Source: Paludibacteraceae bacterium
GTDB lineage: Bacteria; Bacteroidota; Bacteroidia; Bacteroidales; Paludibacteraceae
Assembly: GCA_024405875.1 (NCBI GenBank)
Contig: JAKSOA010000022.1
Coordinates: forward strand, 1 to 34,323
DNA length: 34,323 bases
Direction: 5' to 3'
Part shown: piece after piece, positions 1 to 6,495 of the stretch
Position numbering within the stretch: position 1 is the stretch's first letter
How the letters are laid out: each line of letters begins with the position of its first letter
The notes under the pieces: model-generated
The model's input: only the letters and a program-made list of their open reading frames with translations
Databases searched by the model: none
Told to the model about the DNA's origin: nothing
Program-made: the position numbers and the translations under genes

Positions 1-56
1 GTTAGAGCATCTGACTGTTAATCAGAGGGTCCTTGGTTCAAGTCCAAGAGGGAGCG
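1..56 (+). tRNA. tRNA-Asn (anticodon GTT), 5' end cut by the window
   Basis: The window opens in the D-arm region of a tRNA. The anticodon stem is 10-14 with 22-26, and its loop reads CTGTTAA with anticodon GTT at 17-19. The T-arm is 32-36 with 44-48 around loop TTCAAGT. The 3' acceptor strand is 49-55 with discriminator G56. CCA is not encoded. The 5' acceptor strand and most of the D-arm lie outside the window, so only the 3' part is seen. Confidence 0.95.
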
Positions 57-61
57 CAAAC

Positions 62-99
62 AAAACGGATACCGCAATTACTGCGATGTCCGTTTTTTT
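62..99 (+). terminator. Rho-independent terminator of the tRNA gene
   Basis: AAACGGA (63-69) pairs with TCCGTTT (89-95), with an inner GCA/TGC pairing (74-76 with 82-84), followed by a T-run. It lies six bases after the tRNA. An ATG at 86 inside this hairpin would extend the next gene, but it is not a credible start. Confidence 0.85.
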
Positions 100-133
100 A
101 TTCTTAACTCGCTACTCTAAAAATTTACTAACA

Positions 134-1759
134 ATGAAGCGTCTGTTTGCTATTTTTACCTCTTCTCTGCTTATTTCAGGTTTTGCGGCAGCGGAGACAC
201 TTGAAGATGTATCAAAAAATCTGGATATATTCAACTCTATTTATAAAGAGTTGTATATCAACTATGTAGATACAATACCCACTGAAAAGATTGTTATGGC
301 TGGCATTAACGGTATGCTTAACAAACTTGACCCGTACACCACTTACATTCCAGAGGACAAAGAGAAGGATTTCAAACTTATGACCACGGGTGAATACGGA
401 GGCATCGGGGCGCTTATCGGGGTAAAGGGAGACAGTATAGCCATAAATCAGATTTATGAAGGACGTCCCGCTCATAAATACGGACTGCAAGCCGGCGACA
501 TTATTCTTGAAATTGACGGTAAGAGTATGATTAAAAAGAAACCTGTAGATGCAAGTACCGCTCTACGGGGTATGCCTGGCACATCAGCAACTGTTAAAAT
601 AAAGAGATACGGGGAGAAAAAGCCTCTGAAGATTGAGATTCAGAGAGACAAGATTGCTCTCAGCCCTATAAGATATAGTGGAATAGTGGCGGACAGCATA
701 GGAATGATTAGCCTTACCTCATTTTATGATAAGAGTTCAGATGAACTAAAAAAGGCGTTTGTAGGTCTGAAGGAGCAAGGTATCAAGGCTCTTATTCTTG
801 ATTTGAGAGACAACCCAGGCGGTATTCTCACTGAGGCTACCAATATCTGCAACCTTTTTATGCCTAAAGGAAAGACTATTGTTACAACAAAGGTAAAGGG
901 CGGAAAAGTAGGCAATGTTCATAAAACAGCATATCAACCTATTGATACTGAGATACCTATAGTTGTTCTTGTGAATGGCAACAGTGCAAGTGCGAGTGAG
1001 ATTGTGAGCGGAGCCTTGCAAGAGGAGGACCGTGCCGTTATTATGGGGCAACGCACCTACGGAAAGGGATTGGTTCAGCAGACTGTGGCACTGCCCTATG
1101 GTGGTAAACTTAAGGTTACGGTAGCAAAATACTACACTCCAAGCGGGCGTTGCATTCAAAAAATCAACTACACAACTAAAGATGGTGAGAAAAACGGAGA
1201 GATTCCAGACTCTCTCACAAATGAGTTCAAGACAAGGAACGGGCGCACGGTAAGAGACGGTCGTGGCATTATGCCCGATGTTAAACTTGACTCAGATACC
1301 GGCAAGGTGATTACCTACACCCTCATTCTTGAGAACCGTGTATTTGACTGGGCTACAAAGTACCACTATAACAACAAGGAGATTCCTGCCGCTACGGAGT
1401 TTGAGATTACTGAAGATGAGTACCAGGATTTCAAACAATATGTGATTGACAGCAAGTTCTCATACAAAATATCAACCAAGGATTTTCTTAAGGATTTCAC
1501 TGACGCGGCAAAATATGAAGGTGTGTATGAACAGAACAAAGCACTGTTTGACAGCCTTGAGACCGCATTAGAGCACAATATTCCAGTAGAAATGGACTCC
1601 GCTAAAAATGAGATTTGTGAGGCTCTTGCATCAGAAGTTATATCAAGATATTACTATGAGGCGGGAACAGCGGCATACAGCGTCAAGCACGACAAAGAGG
1701 TGAAACAGGCAATTGACCTGCTGAATGATGATAAGAGATATCAAGAATTATTAAAATAA
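134..1759 (+). CDS. S41 family C-terminal processing peptidase with PDZ domain
   Basis: This is an exported serine protease of the CtpA/Prc family, which cleaves proteins near their C-termini in the periplasm. The start at 134 gives 541 residues and a clean signal peptide (MKRLFAIF, hydrophobic core, then AAA-E near residue 20). The ATG at 86 would add 16 residues encoded in the tRNA terminator. A PDZ domain occupies about residues 75-160 (GGIGALIGV, then LQAGDIILEIDG). The catalytic core has Ser286 in SASASE and Lys311 in TYGKG. That spacing of 25 residues equals the Ser/Lys spacing of the known Prc and CtpA dyads. The C-terminal ~150 residues form a helical extension common in Bacteroidota members. 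ygiQ follows after 24 nt in the same direction and may be co-transcribed. The family is certain; the substrate is unknown. Confidence 0.95.
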   Translation: MKRLFAIFTSSLLISGFAAAETLEDVSKNLDIFNSIYKELYINYVDTIPTEKIVMAGINGMLNKLDPYTTYIPEDKEKDFKLMTTGEYGGIGALIGVKGDSIAINQIYEGRPAHKYGLQAGDIILEIDGKSMIKKKPVDASTALRGMPGTSATVKIKRYGEKKPLKIEIQRDKIALSPIRYSGIVADSIGMISLTSFYDKSSDELKKAFVGLKEQGIKALILDLRDNPGGILTEATNICNLFMPKGKTIVTTKVKGGKVGNVHKTAYQPIDTEIPIVVLVNGNSASASEIVSGALQEEDRAVIMGQRTYGKGLVQQTVALPYGGKLKVTVAKYYTPSGRCIQKINYTTKDGEKNGEIPDSLTNEFKTRNGRTVRDGRGIMPDVKLDSDTGKVITYTLILENRVFDWATKYHYNNKEIPAATEFEITEDEYQDFKQYVIDSKFSYKISTKDFLKDFTDAAKYEGVYEQNKALFDSLETALEHNIPVEMDSAKNEICEALASEVISRYYYEAGTAAYSVKHDKEVKQAIDLLNDDKRYQELLK

Positions 1760-1783
1760 AGCAGAAATAACTTTCAATTTATT

Positions 1784-3541
1784 ATGTTTCTTCCCACTAC
1801 AGCAAAAGAAGTAGCCGCATTAGGCTGGGATTATCTTGATGTGATAATCTTTACGGGAGACGCATACATAGACCACCCTGCCTTTGGTGCGGCTGTAATA
1901 GCACGTGTTCTTGAGGCAGAGGGATTGAAGGTGGCGGTTGTGCCACAACCAAATTGGCGTGATGACCTACGTGATTTCCGCAAATTAGGCGCTCCACGTA
2001 TGTTTTTTGCAGTTACGGCAGGTGCTATGGACTCAATGGTGAACCACTATACGGCGGCAAAACGTCTGAGAAGTGATGACGCCTACTCCATTGATGGCAA
2101 GTCGGGGTTCCGCCCAGACCGTGCTACAGATGTTTATTGCCACATTCTAAAAGAACTCTACCCTTCAACACCTATTGTCATCGGGGGTATAGAGGCATCT
2201 CAACGCCGTTTTACACATTATGACTATTGGGATGATAAACTGCGTGAGAGTATTCTTGTTACATCGAGGGCTGATTTGTTAGTTTGCGGAATGGGAGAGA
2301 AGCCTATGCGAACACTTGTGCGGCGACTAAAAAGCGGAGATGATTTTGCATCAATCAAAGATATAAATCAAACCGCATATCTTAGTGACATACAACAAGT
2401 TGACATAGAATTAGCGCCTCATTCAAAATGTTTGGAGAGCAAACGTGCCGAGGCTCAGAACTTCAAGATTTTTGAGACCGAGTCAAACAAGATGGCACCT
2501 ACAGCACAACTTGGACAGCGTGTTGGGAACAAGATGGTAGTATGCAACCCCGCATTCCCGCCTCTCACTACAGAAGAACTTGACGCAATATATGACCTGC
2601 CTTATACAAGGCAGCCGCATCCACGATATAAAGGCAAGCGAATTCCTGCCTTTGATATGATAAAATATTCCATAACTATGCATCGTGGGTGCTTTGGCGG
2701 CTGTTCATTCTGCACTATATCGGCTCATCAGGGAAAACATATAGTGTCCCGGTCAAAAGAGTCCATACTAAGAGAAGTACGTCAAATTGTCTCTGACAAG
2801 GATTTCAAGGGCTATATTAGTGATTTGGGAGGTCCATCGGCAAATATGTACCGCCTCACAGGAAAGAATCTTGAAGTTTGCCGAAAGTGTTCCAAACCCT
2901 CTTGCCTGCACCCTGCCATCTGCTCTAATTTAAACAGAGACCACTCCCCTCTTATTGATTTATACAGGTCTGTACGCAAGGTTGAAGGAGTGAAAAAGGC
3001 TACCATTGGCAGTGGAATACGTTATGACCTTGCTACACCGGAATATATTGAGGAAGTTGTCCGTTACCACGTTTCAGGGCGCCTGAAAGTAGCACCAGAG
3101 CACACATCAAACAAAGTTCTCAACCTTATGAGAAAGCCTGCGTTTGAAAATTTCATACAGTTTGATTCGTTATTTAATGAATTAAACACTAAATTTGCAT
3201 TGCGTGAGCAGTTGATACCATATTTCATCTCATCACATCCAGGTTGCACAGATGTTGATATGGCTGAGATGGCAGTGGCTACAAAGAGTCTGAATTTCCA
3301 TTTAGAGCAGGTTCAGGACTTTACGCCCACCCCGATGACGCTCTCTACAGAGATGTATTACACCGGACTTAATCCATACACGATGGAACCAGTCAAATGT
3401 GCGCGTACCATTGAGCAGAAAAAAGCCCAGCGCAGTTTCTTCTTCTGGTACAAACCAGATGAAAAGCGGAACATAATACGCAAACTTAAAGAGATAGGAA
3501 GAGCAGACTTGATAGAAAAACTTTATAGAATTAATAATTAA
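1784..3541 (+). CDS. ygiQ: YgiQ family radical SAM protein
   Basis: This 585-residue protein matches the YgiQ/UPF0313 radical SAM family, whose reaction is unknown. The 4Fe-4S/SAM motif CxxxCxxC is C303-C307-C310, in the context HRGCFGGCSFC. The N-terminal third has the family's typical openings (LGWDYLDVIIFTGDAYIDHP, and IVIGGIEASQRR). A second Cys cluster (CRKCSKPSCLHPAIC, about residues 366-380) could hold another metal. It is shorter than the roughly 740-residue E. coli YgiQ, mainly at the C-terminus. The ATG at 1784 follows the peptidase by 24 nt without a Shine-Dalgarno sequence, as usual in this phylum. The final codons (Ile-Asn-Asn-stop) lie inside the 7-bp repeat array at 3529-3556. 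Family identity is firm; substrate is unknown. Confidence 0.93.
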   Translation: MFLPTTAKEVAALGWDYLDVIIFTGDAYIDHPAFGAAVIARVLEAEGLKVAVVPQPNWRDDLRDFRKLGAPRMFFAVTAGAMDSMVNHYTAAKRLRSDDAYSIDGKSGFRPDRATDVYCHILKELYPSTPIVIGGIEASQRRFTHYDYWDDKLRESILVTSRADLLVCGMGEKPMRTLVRRLKSGDDFASIKDINQTAYLSDIQQVDIELAPHSKCLESKRAEAQNFKIFETESNKMAPTAQLGQRVGNKMVVCNPAFPPLTTEELDAIYDLPYTRQPHPRYKGKRIPAFDMIKYSITMHRGCFGGCSFCTISAHQGKHIVSRSKESILREVRQIVSDKDFKGYISDLGGPSANMYRLTGKNLEVCRKCSKPSCLHPAICSNLNRDHSPLIDLYRSVRKVEGVKKATIGSGIRYDLATPEYIEEVVRYHVSGRLKVAPEHTSNKVLNLMRKPAFENFIQFDSLFNELNTKFALREQLIPYFISSHPGCTDVDMAEMAVATKSLNFHLEQVQDFTPTPMTLSTEMYYTGLNPYTMEPVKCARTIEQKKAQRSFFFWYKPDEKRNIIRKLKEIGRADLIEKLYRINN

Positions 3542-3556
3542 TAATTAACAATTAAT
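3529..3556 (+). repeat. 7-bp tandem repeat (AATTAAY)4 across the ygiQ stop codon
   Basis: Four units AATTAAT, AATTAAT, AATTAAC, AATTAAT run without gaps through the last codons and the TAA of ygiQ. The same unit recurs at the end of ligA (25158-25206), and a variant (AATTAGT) occurs before dapA (24528-24562). Confidence 0.85.
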
Positions 3557-3558
3557 AT

Positions 3559-3599
3559 GTGAGGCTCCGCCTCACCGAATTAAGGTGCAAGCCCTTAAT
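3559..3599 (+). terminator. Two adjacent hairpins after ygiQ (possible transcription end)
   Basis: GTGAGGC (3559-3565) pairs with GCCTCAC (3569-3575) over a TCC loop. ATTAAGG (3579-3585) then pairs with CCTTAAT (3593-3599). There is no clear T-run, so terminator activity is a guess. The hairpins may instead be processing or stability elements. Confidence 0.4.
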
Positions 3600-3615
3600 C
3601 ACGAGCAAAGCGAGT

Positions 3616-3679
3616 AATAACCGAATAACCGAATCACCGAATAACCAAATCACCGAATAACCAAATCACCGAATAACCG
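3616..3679 (+). repeat. 8-bp tandem repeat, 8 units, ending one base before a start codon
   Basis: Eight contiguous octamers of pattern AAT(A/C)ACC(G/A), order A-A-C-A-C-A-C-A at the variable fourth base. The array ends at 3679 and the ATG of the next gene is at 3681. Octamers of the same family occur at 25132-25155 and 30661-30747. Confidence 0.9.
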
Positions 3680-3680
3680 A

Positions 3681-4397
3681 ATGAAAAATATAGCAATATT
3701 ATTAACTACTCTATTATTTGCGGCATCGGGGTATGCTAATGAGACTGAGGCAAAGATAGATTCTCTGCTGAAGACAAACATTGACCCATACGCAATAAAC
3801 GTCTCAGCATATAATAACGTTGGTTCCATTATGAGCGATGATGGCAAACTGCGTATAATATCGTGGAACAACCGAACACAAGATGGAGTTTTTGAGTACT
3901 ACACATACTTCATATATAAGAAAAAACATAACGCAAGAAGCATTGTCAAGAAAATGGTATGCAAAAACGCCAAAAAGCCTGACAATAAGGGCGACTACAA
4001 TGCGAATAATTGGTATGGTTGTTTATATTATAGTGCATTCGCAATTAAAAAAGGCTATATGTTATTAGGTTATCAGACTTACCGTGACATAAGCCGGGTA
4101 AAGGTTATTGAGCCACTGAAAATTAATGGCGATGAGTTTGTCTTAGGTGATAATGTATTCCAATGCGGAGACAAAAAAGGGAGCCGTGCTGTGTTTGAAT
4201 ATAGTTCCAACACCACTATGTCAATTGAGTACGACCCTTTCGGCAGACGTTTCATATTTGACCATCTGAGCCCTGAAAACCCAAATCTCAGTGGCATTTA
4301 TCAATATTATGGCCCCGATTTCACATACGATGCCTTCACACTAAAAAAAAAACTTTGGAGTCTGACAGAAGATATAGATATAAAGAACAAGGAGTAG
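3681..4397 (+). CDS. Secreted protein of unknown function (C-terminal YGPDxxYDAF motif)
   Basis: The protein has 238 residues with a signal peptide (MKNIAILLTTLLFAASGYAN, cut likely after Ala19). The mature part shows a pattern I associate from memory with an uncharacterised Bacteroidota family: DGKLRIISWN, then WYGCLYY, then ISRVKVIEPL, then FEYSSNTTMSIEYDP, then FDHLSPENP and YYGPDFTYDAF near the end. It is probably a beta-rich periplasmic or surface protein. No catalytic motif is recognised. It is preceded directly by the octamer array and followed after 5 nt by the M49 peptidase gene, so the two probably share a transcript. It ends in TAG, which shows that TAG is a normal stop here. The function is unknown. 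Confidence 0.75.
   Translation: MKNIAILLTTLLFAASGYANETEAKIDSLLKTNIDPYAINVSAYNNVGSIMSDDGKLRIISWNNRTQDGVFEYYTYFIYKKKHNARSIVKKMVCKNAKKPDNKGDYNANNWYGCLYYSAFAIKKGYMLLGYQTYRDISRVKVIEPLKINGDEFVLGDNVFQCGDKKGSRAVFEYSSNTTMSIEYDPFGRRFIFDHLSPENPNLSGIYQYYGPDFTYDAFTLKKKLWSLTEDIDIKNKE
4389..4394 (+). promoter_or_regulatory. Shine-Dalgarno sequence AAGGAG deciding the DPP III start
   Basis: AAGGAG lies 8 nt before the ATG at 4403 and overlaps the last codons of the preceding gene. Good Shine-Dalgarno sequences are rare in this window. This one supports the start at 4403 over the upstream in-frame ATG at 4355, which lies inside the previous gene. It suggests translational coupling. Confidence 0.65.
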
Positions 4398-4402
4398 ATA
4401 AG

Positions 4403-6313
4403 ATGGACACATCATTCAAGTACAGCATTGACCATTTTGCCGACATTGAGATATTACGATATAAAGTACCAGGTTTTGAGCAACTGACACTACAGCAAAA
4501 ACTATTCATATATCATCTGACAGAGGCTGCCGCCGCAGGCAGAGACATTCTGTTTGACCAGAACTACAAATATAATCTGGAGATTCGTCATATTCTGGAG
4601 ACCATATACACCCAATATGACGGAGAGCGTAACACAGCGGAGTTCAAGGCGTTTGAGACATATCTTAAAAGAGTATGGTTCTCAAACGGAATCCATCACC
4701 ACTACTCCACACTAAAGTTCACGCCAGATTTCTCAAGAGACTATTTCACCTCTCTTATGCAGCAGTGCGGCATTGAGTGTGAATTTGAGATTTTAGATGC
4801 TATTTTTAACCCCACAGTTGACACTAAGCGTGTTAATCTTGACCCCGATGCAGATGTAATAGCCTCATCTGCAAATAATTACTACTCAGGTGTCACAACC
4901 GCCGAAGCGGAGAAATTCTATGGTGATATAGCTGATTCATCTGACCCGGCACCAATTTCATACGGAATGAACTCACGCCTTGAGAAAGATGCTGACGGCA
5001 GACTTATAGAGCGTGTATGGAAAATCGGTGGTCTCTATTCACATTATATAGCAGTAATTGTAAAACACCTGAATGACGCCAAACAATTTGCTGAGAATGA
5101 CGCTCAAAAGCATATAATTGACCTGTTGGTTGAGTTCTATACTACCGGAGACCTGAAAAAATTTGACGAATACTCCATAGCGTGGGTTCAGGATACAGAG
5201 TCACGCATTGATTTTGTTAACGGCTTTATAGAGACTTACGGAGACGCATTGGGACTTAAGGCAAGTTGGGAGTCAATAGTAAACTTCAAGAATCTTGAAG
5301 CCACACAGCGCACTCACACTATAAGTTCCAACGCCCAATGGTTTGAGGACCACTCCCCTGTTGACACTCGTTTTAAGAAAACGGAGGTGAAAGGCGTATC
5401 TGCAAAAGTTATTACAAACGCATTCCTTGCCGGAGACTGCTACCCCGCCACACCTATAGGCATAAACCTGCCAAATGCAAATTGGATTCGTCAGGTCTAT
5501 GGCAGCAAGTCTGTCACCATTGAGAACATAATGAACGCCTACTCAGAGGCATCAAAAGGCAACGGATTTGCAGAAGAGTTCTACTTGCACCCAGCGGATA
5601 TTGAGGCATATAACAAATACGGTTTCATTACAGACGTATTGCACACTGACCTTCACGAATGTCTTGGTCACGGTTCCGGCAGACTTCTTGACGGAGTGTC
5701 TCAAGACGCACTGAAGAGTTTTGGCGCCACTCTGGAAGAGGCTCGCGCAGACCTCTTCGGGCTATATTATATGGCAGACCCCAAGATGGTTGAGTTAGGT
5801 CTGCTGCCTGATATGGAGGCTTACAAACCGGCATATTACCGTTATATACTTAACGGAATGATGACACAACTGATACGCATTCCTCTTGGTGAGAATGTTG
5901 AGGAGTCTCATATGCGTAACCGCCAACTCATAGCATCGTGGGTATATGAGAAAGGCTCTGCCAACGGAGCGTTAAAATGGGTGGAGAAAGATGGCAAGCA
6001 CTACCTTGAAGTCTATGACTATGACAAAATGCGAGCCCTGTTTGGAGAACTACTTGCTGAGGTTCAACGCATTAAGTCAGAAGGTGACTATGAGGCTGGC
6101 AAGAATTTGGTTGAGACCTACGGTATTCTCCCCGATGCCACACTTCATAGAGAGGTGCTGGAACGCCATAAAAAACTTGACATAGCACCCTACAAGGGCT
6201 TTGTAAACCCAGTCTATCACCTTGTGAAAGATGCAGACGGCAACATAACTGATGTAACGCTTGACTATACAGAATCATATACAGAACAAATGCTTAGATA
6301 TTCAAAAAAATAA
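4403..6313 (+). CDS. Dipeptidyl peptidase III (zinc peptidase family M49)
   Basis: DPP III removes dipeptides from the N-terminus of peptides and is usually cytosolic. The 636-residue product has no signal peptide. The zinc motif is HECLGH (residues 418-423), and the second motif EEARAD (445-450) supplies Glu446 as third ligand. The 23-residue gap between His423 and Glu446 is the short bacterial spacing known from the Bacteroides thetaiotaomicron enzyme. Human DPP III has about 53. Cys420 inside the motif is also the Bacteroides form; eukaryotic enzymes have HELLGH. The start at 4403 has an upstream AAGGAG. The gene follows the secreted unknown protein by 5 nt and is the last gene before a non-coding stretch of hairpins leading to malQ. 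Confidence 0.95.
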   Translation: MDTSFKYSIDHFADIEILRYKVPGFEQLTLQQKLFIYHLTEAAAAGRDILFDQNYKYNLEIRHILETIYTQYDGERNTAEFKAFETYLKRVWFSNGIHHHYSTLKFTPDFSRDYFTSLMQQCGIECEFEILDAIFNPTVDTKRVNLDPDADVIASSANNYYSGVTTAEAEKFYGDIADSSDPAPISYGMNSRLEKDADGRLIERVWKIGGLYSHYIAVIVKHLNDAKQFAENDAQKHIIDLLVEFYTTGDLKKFDEYSIAWVQDTESRIDFVNGFIETYGDALGLKASWESIVNFKNLEATQRTHTISSNAQWFEDHSPVDTRFKKTEVKGVSAKVITNAFLAGDCYPATPIGINLPNANWIRQVYGSKSVTIENIMNAYSEASKGNGFAEEFYLHPADIEAYNKYGFITDVLHTDLHECLGHGSGRLLDGVSQDALKSFGATLEEARADLFGLYYMADPKMVELGLLPDMEAYKPAYYRYILNGMMTQLIRIPLGENVEESHMRNRQLIASWVYEKGSANGALKWVEKDGKHYLEVYDYDKMRALFGELLAEVQRIKSEGDYEAGKNLVETYGILPDATLHREVLERHKKLDIAPYKGFVNPVYHLVKDADGNITDVTLDYTESYTEQMLRYSKK

Positions 6314-6316
6314 TAT

Positions 6317-6324
6317 TATATTTG
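6317..6324 (+). promoter_or_regulatory. Possible -7 box (TATATTTG) for malQ
   Basis: TATATTTG fits the Bacteroidota -7 consensus TAnnTTTG and lies four bases after the DPP III stop. No convincing TTTG -33 box is seen. If used, malQ would have a leader of about 155 nt containing three hairpins and one arm of the inverted repeat that covers its start codon. Confidence 0.45.
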
Positions 6325-6333
6325 CAATTGAAA

Positions 6334-6379
6334 GCCCGCTTCTGCGGGCCGTGCGAAGCACGAAAAGAGGCGAAGCCTC
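6334..6379 (+). other. Three consecutive short hairpins between DPP III and malQ
   Basis: GCCCGC-TTCT-GCGGGC (6334-6349), CGTGC-GAA-GCACG (6350-6362) and GAGGC-GAA-GCCTC (6367-6379) follow each other almost without spacing. The last two carry the GAA loop closed by G-C and C-G pairs (core GCGAAGC), a known very stable DNA mini-hairpin. An A-run follows but no T-run, so this is not a textbook terminator. Confidence 0.75.
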
Positions 6380-6393
6380 ATAAAAAAAGGATA

Positions 6394-6495
6394 TGACTTT
6401 CATAAATTTTACCAATAGAAAGCATATTATTAAAAAAAAAGAGAATATAATAAATACAATATAACTACCAAATACTATAAAATTTATGAAAGTCA
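6394..6495 (+). repeat. 18-bp perfect inverted repeat, right arm covering the malQ start codon
   Basis: Left arm 6394-6411 (TGACTTTCATAAATTTTA) is the exact reverse complement of right arm 6478-6495. The ATG of malQ (6486-6488) sits in the middle of the right arm. The 66-nt loop is A-rich. In RNA the arms could hide the start codon. Confidence 0.85.

Noticed and set aside
86-133. N-terminal extension of the S41 peptidase from ATG 86
   Set aside because: It would begin in the tRNA terminator and hide the signal peptide.
3616-3679. CRISPR array
   Set aside because: The repeating unit is 8 bp with no spacers and there are no cas genes.
6394-6495. Invertible (phase-variable) promoter flanked by inverted repeats
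   Set aside because: One arm lies inside the malQ coding sequence, the 66-bp interior has no clear TAnnTTTG box on either strand and no invertase is near. It remains possible but unsupported.
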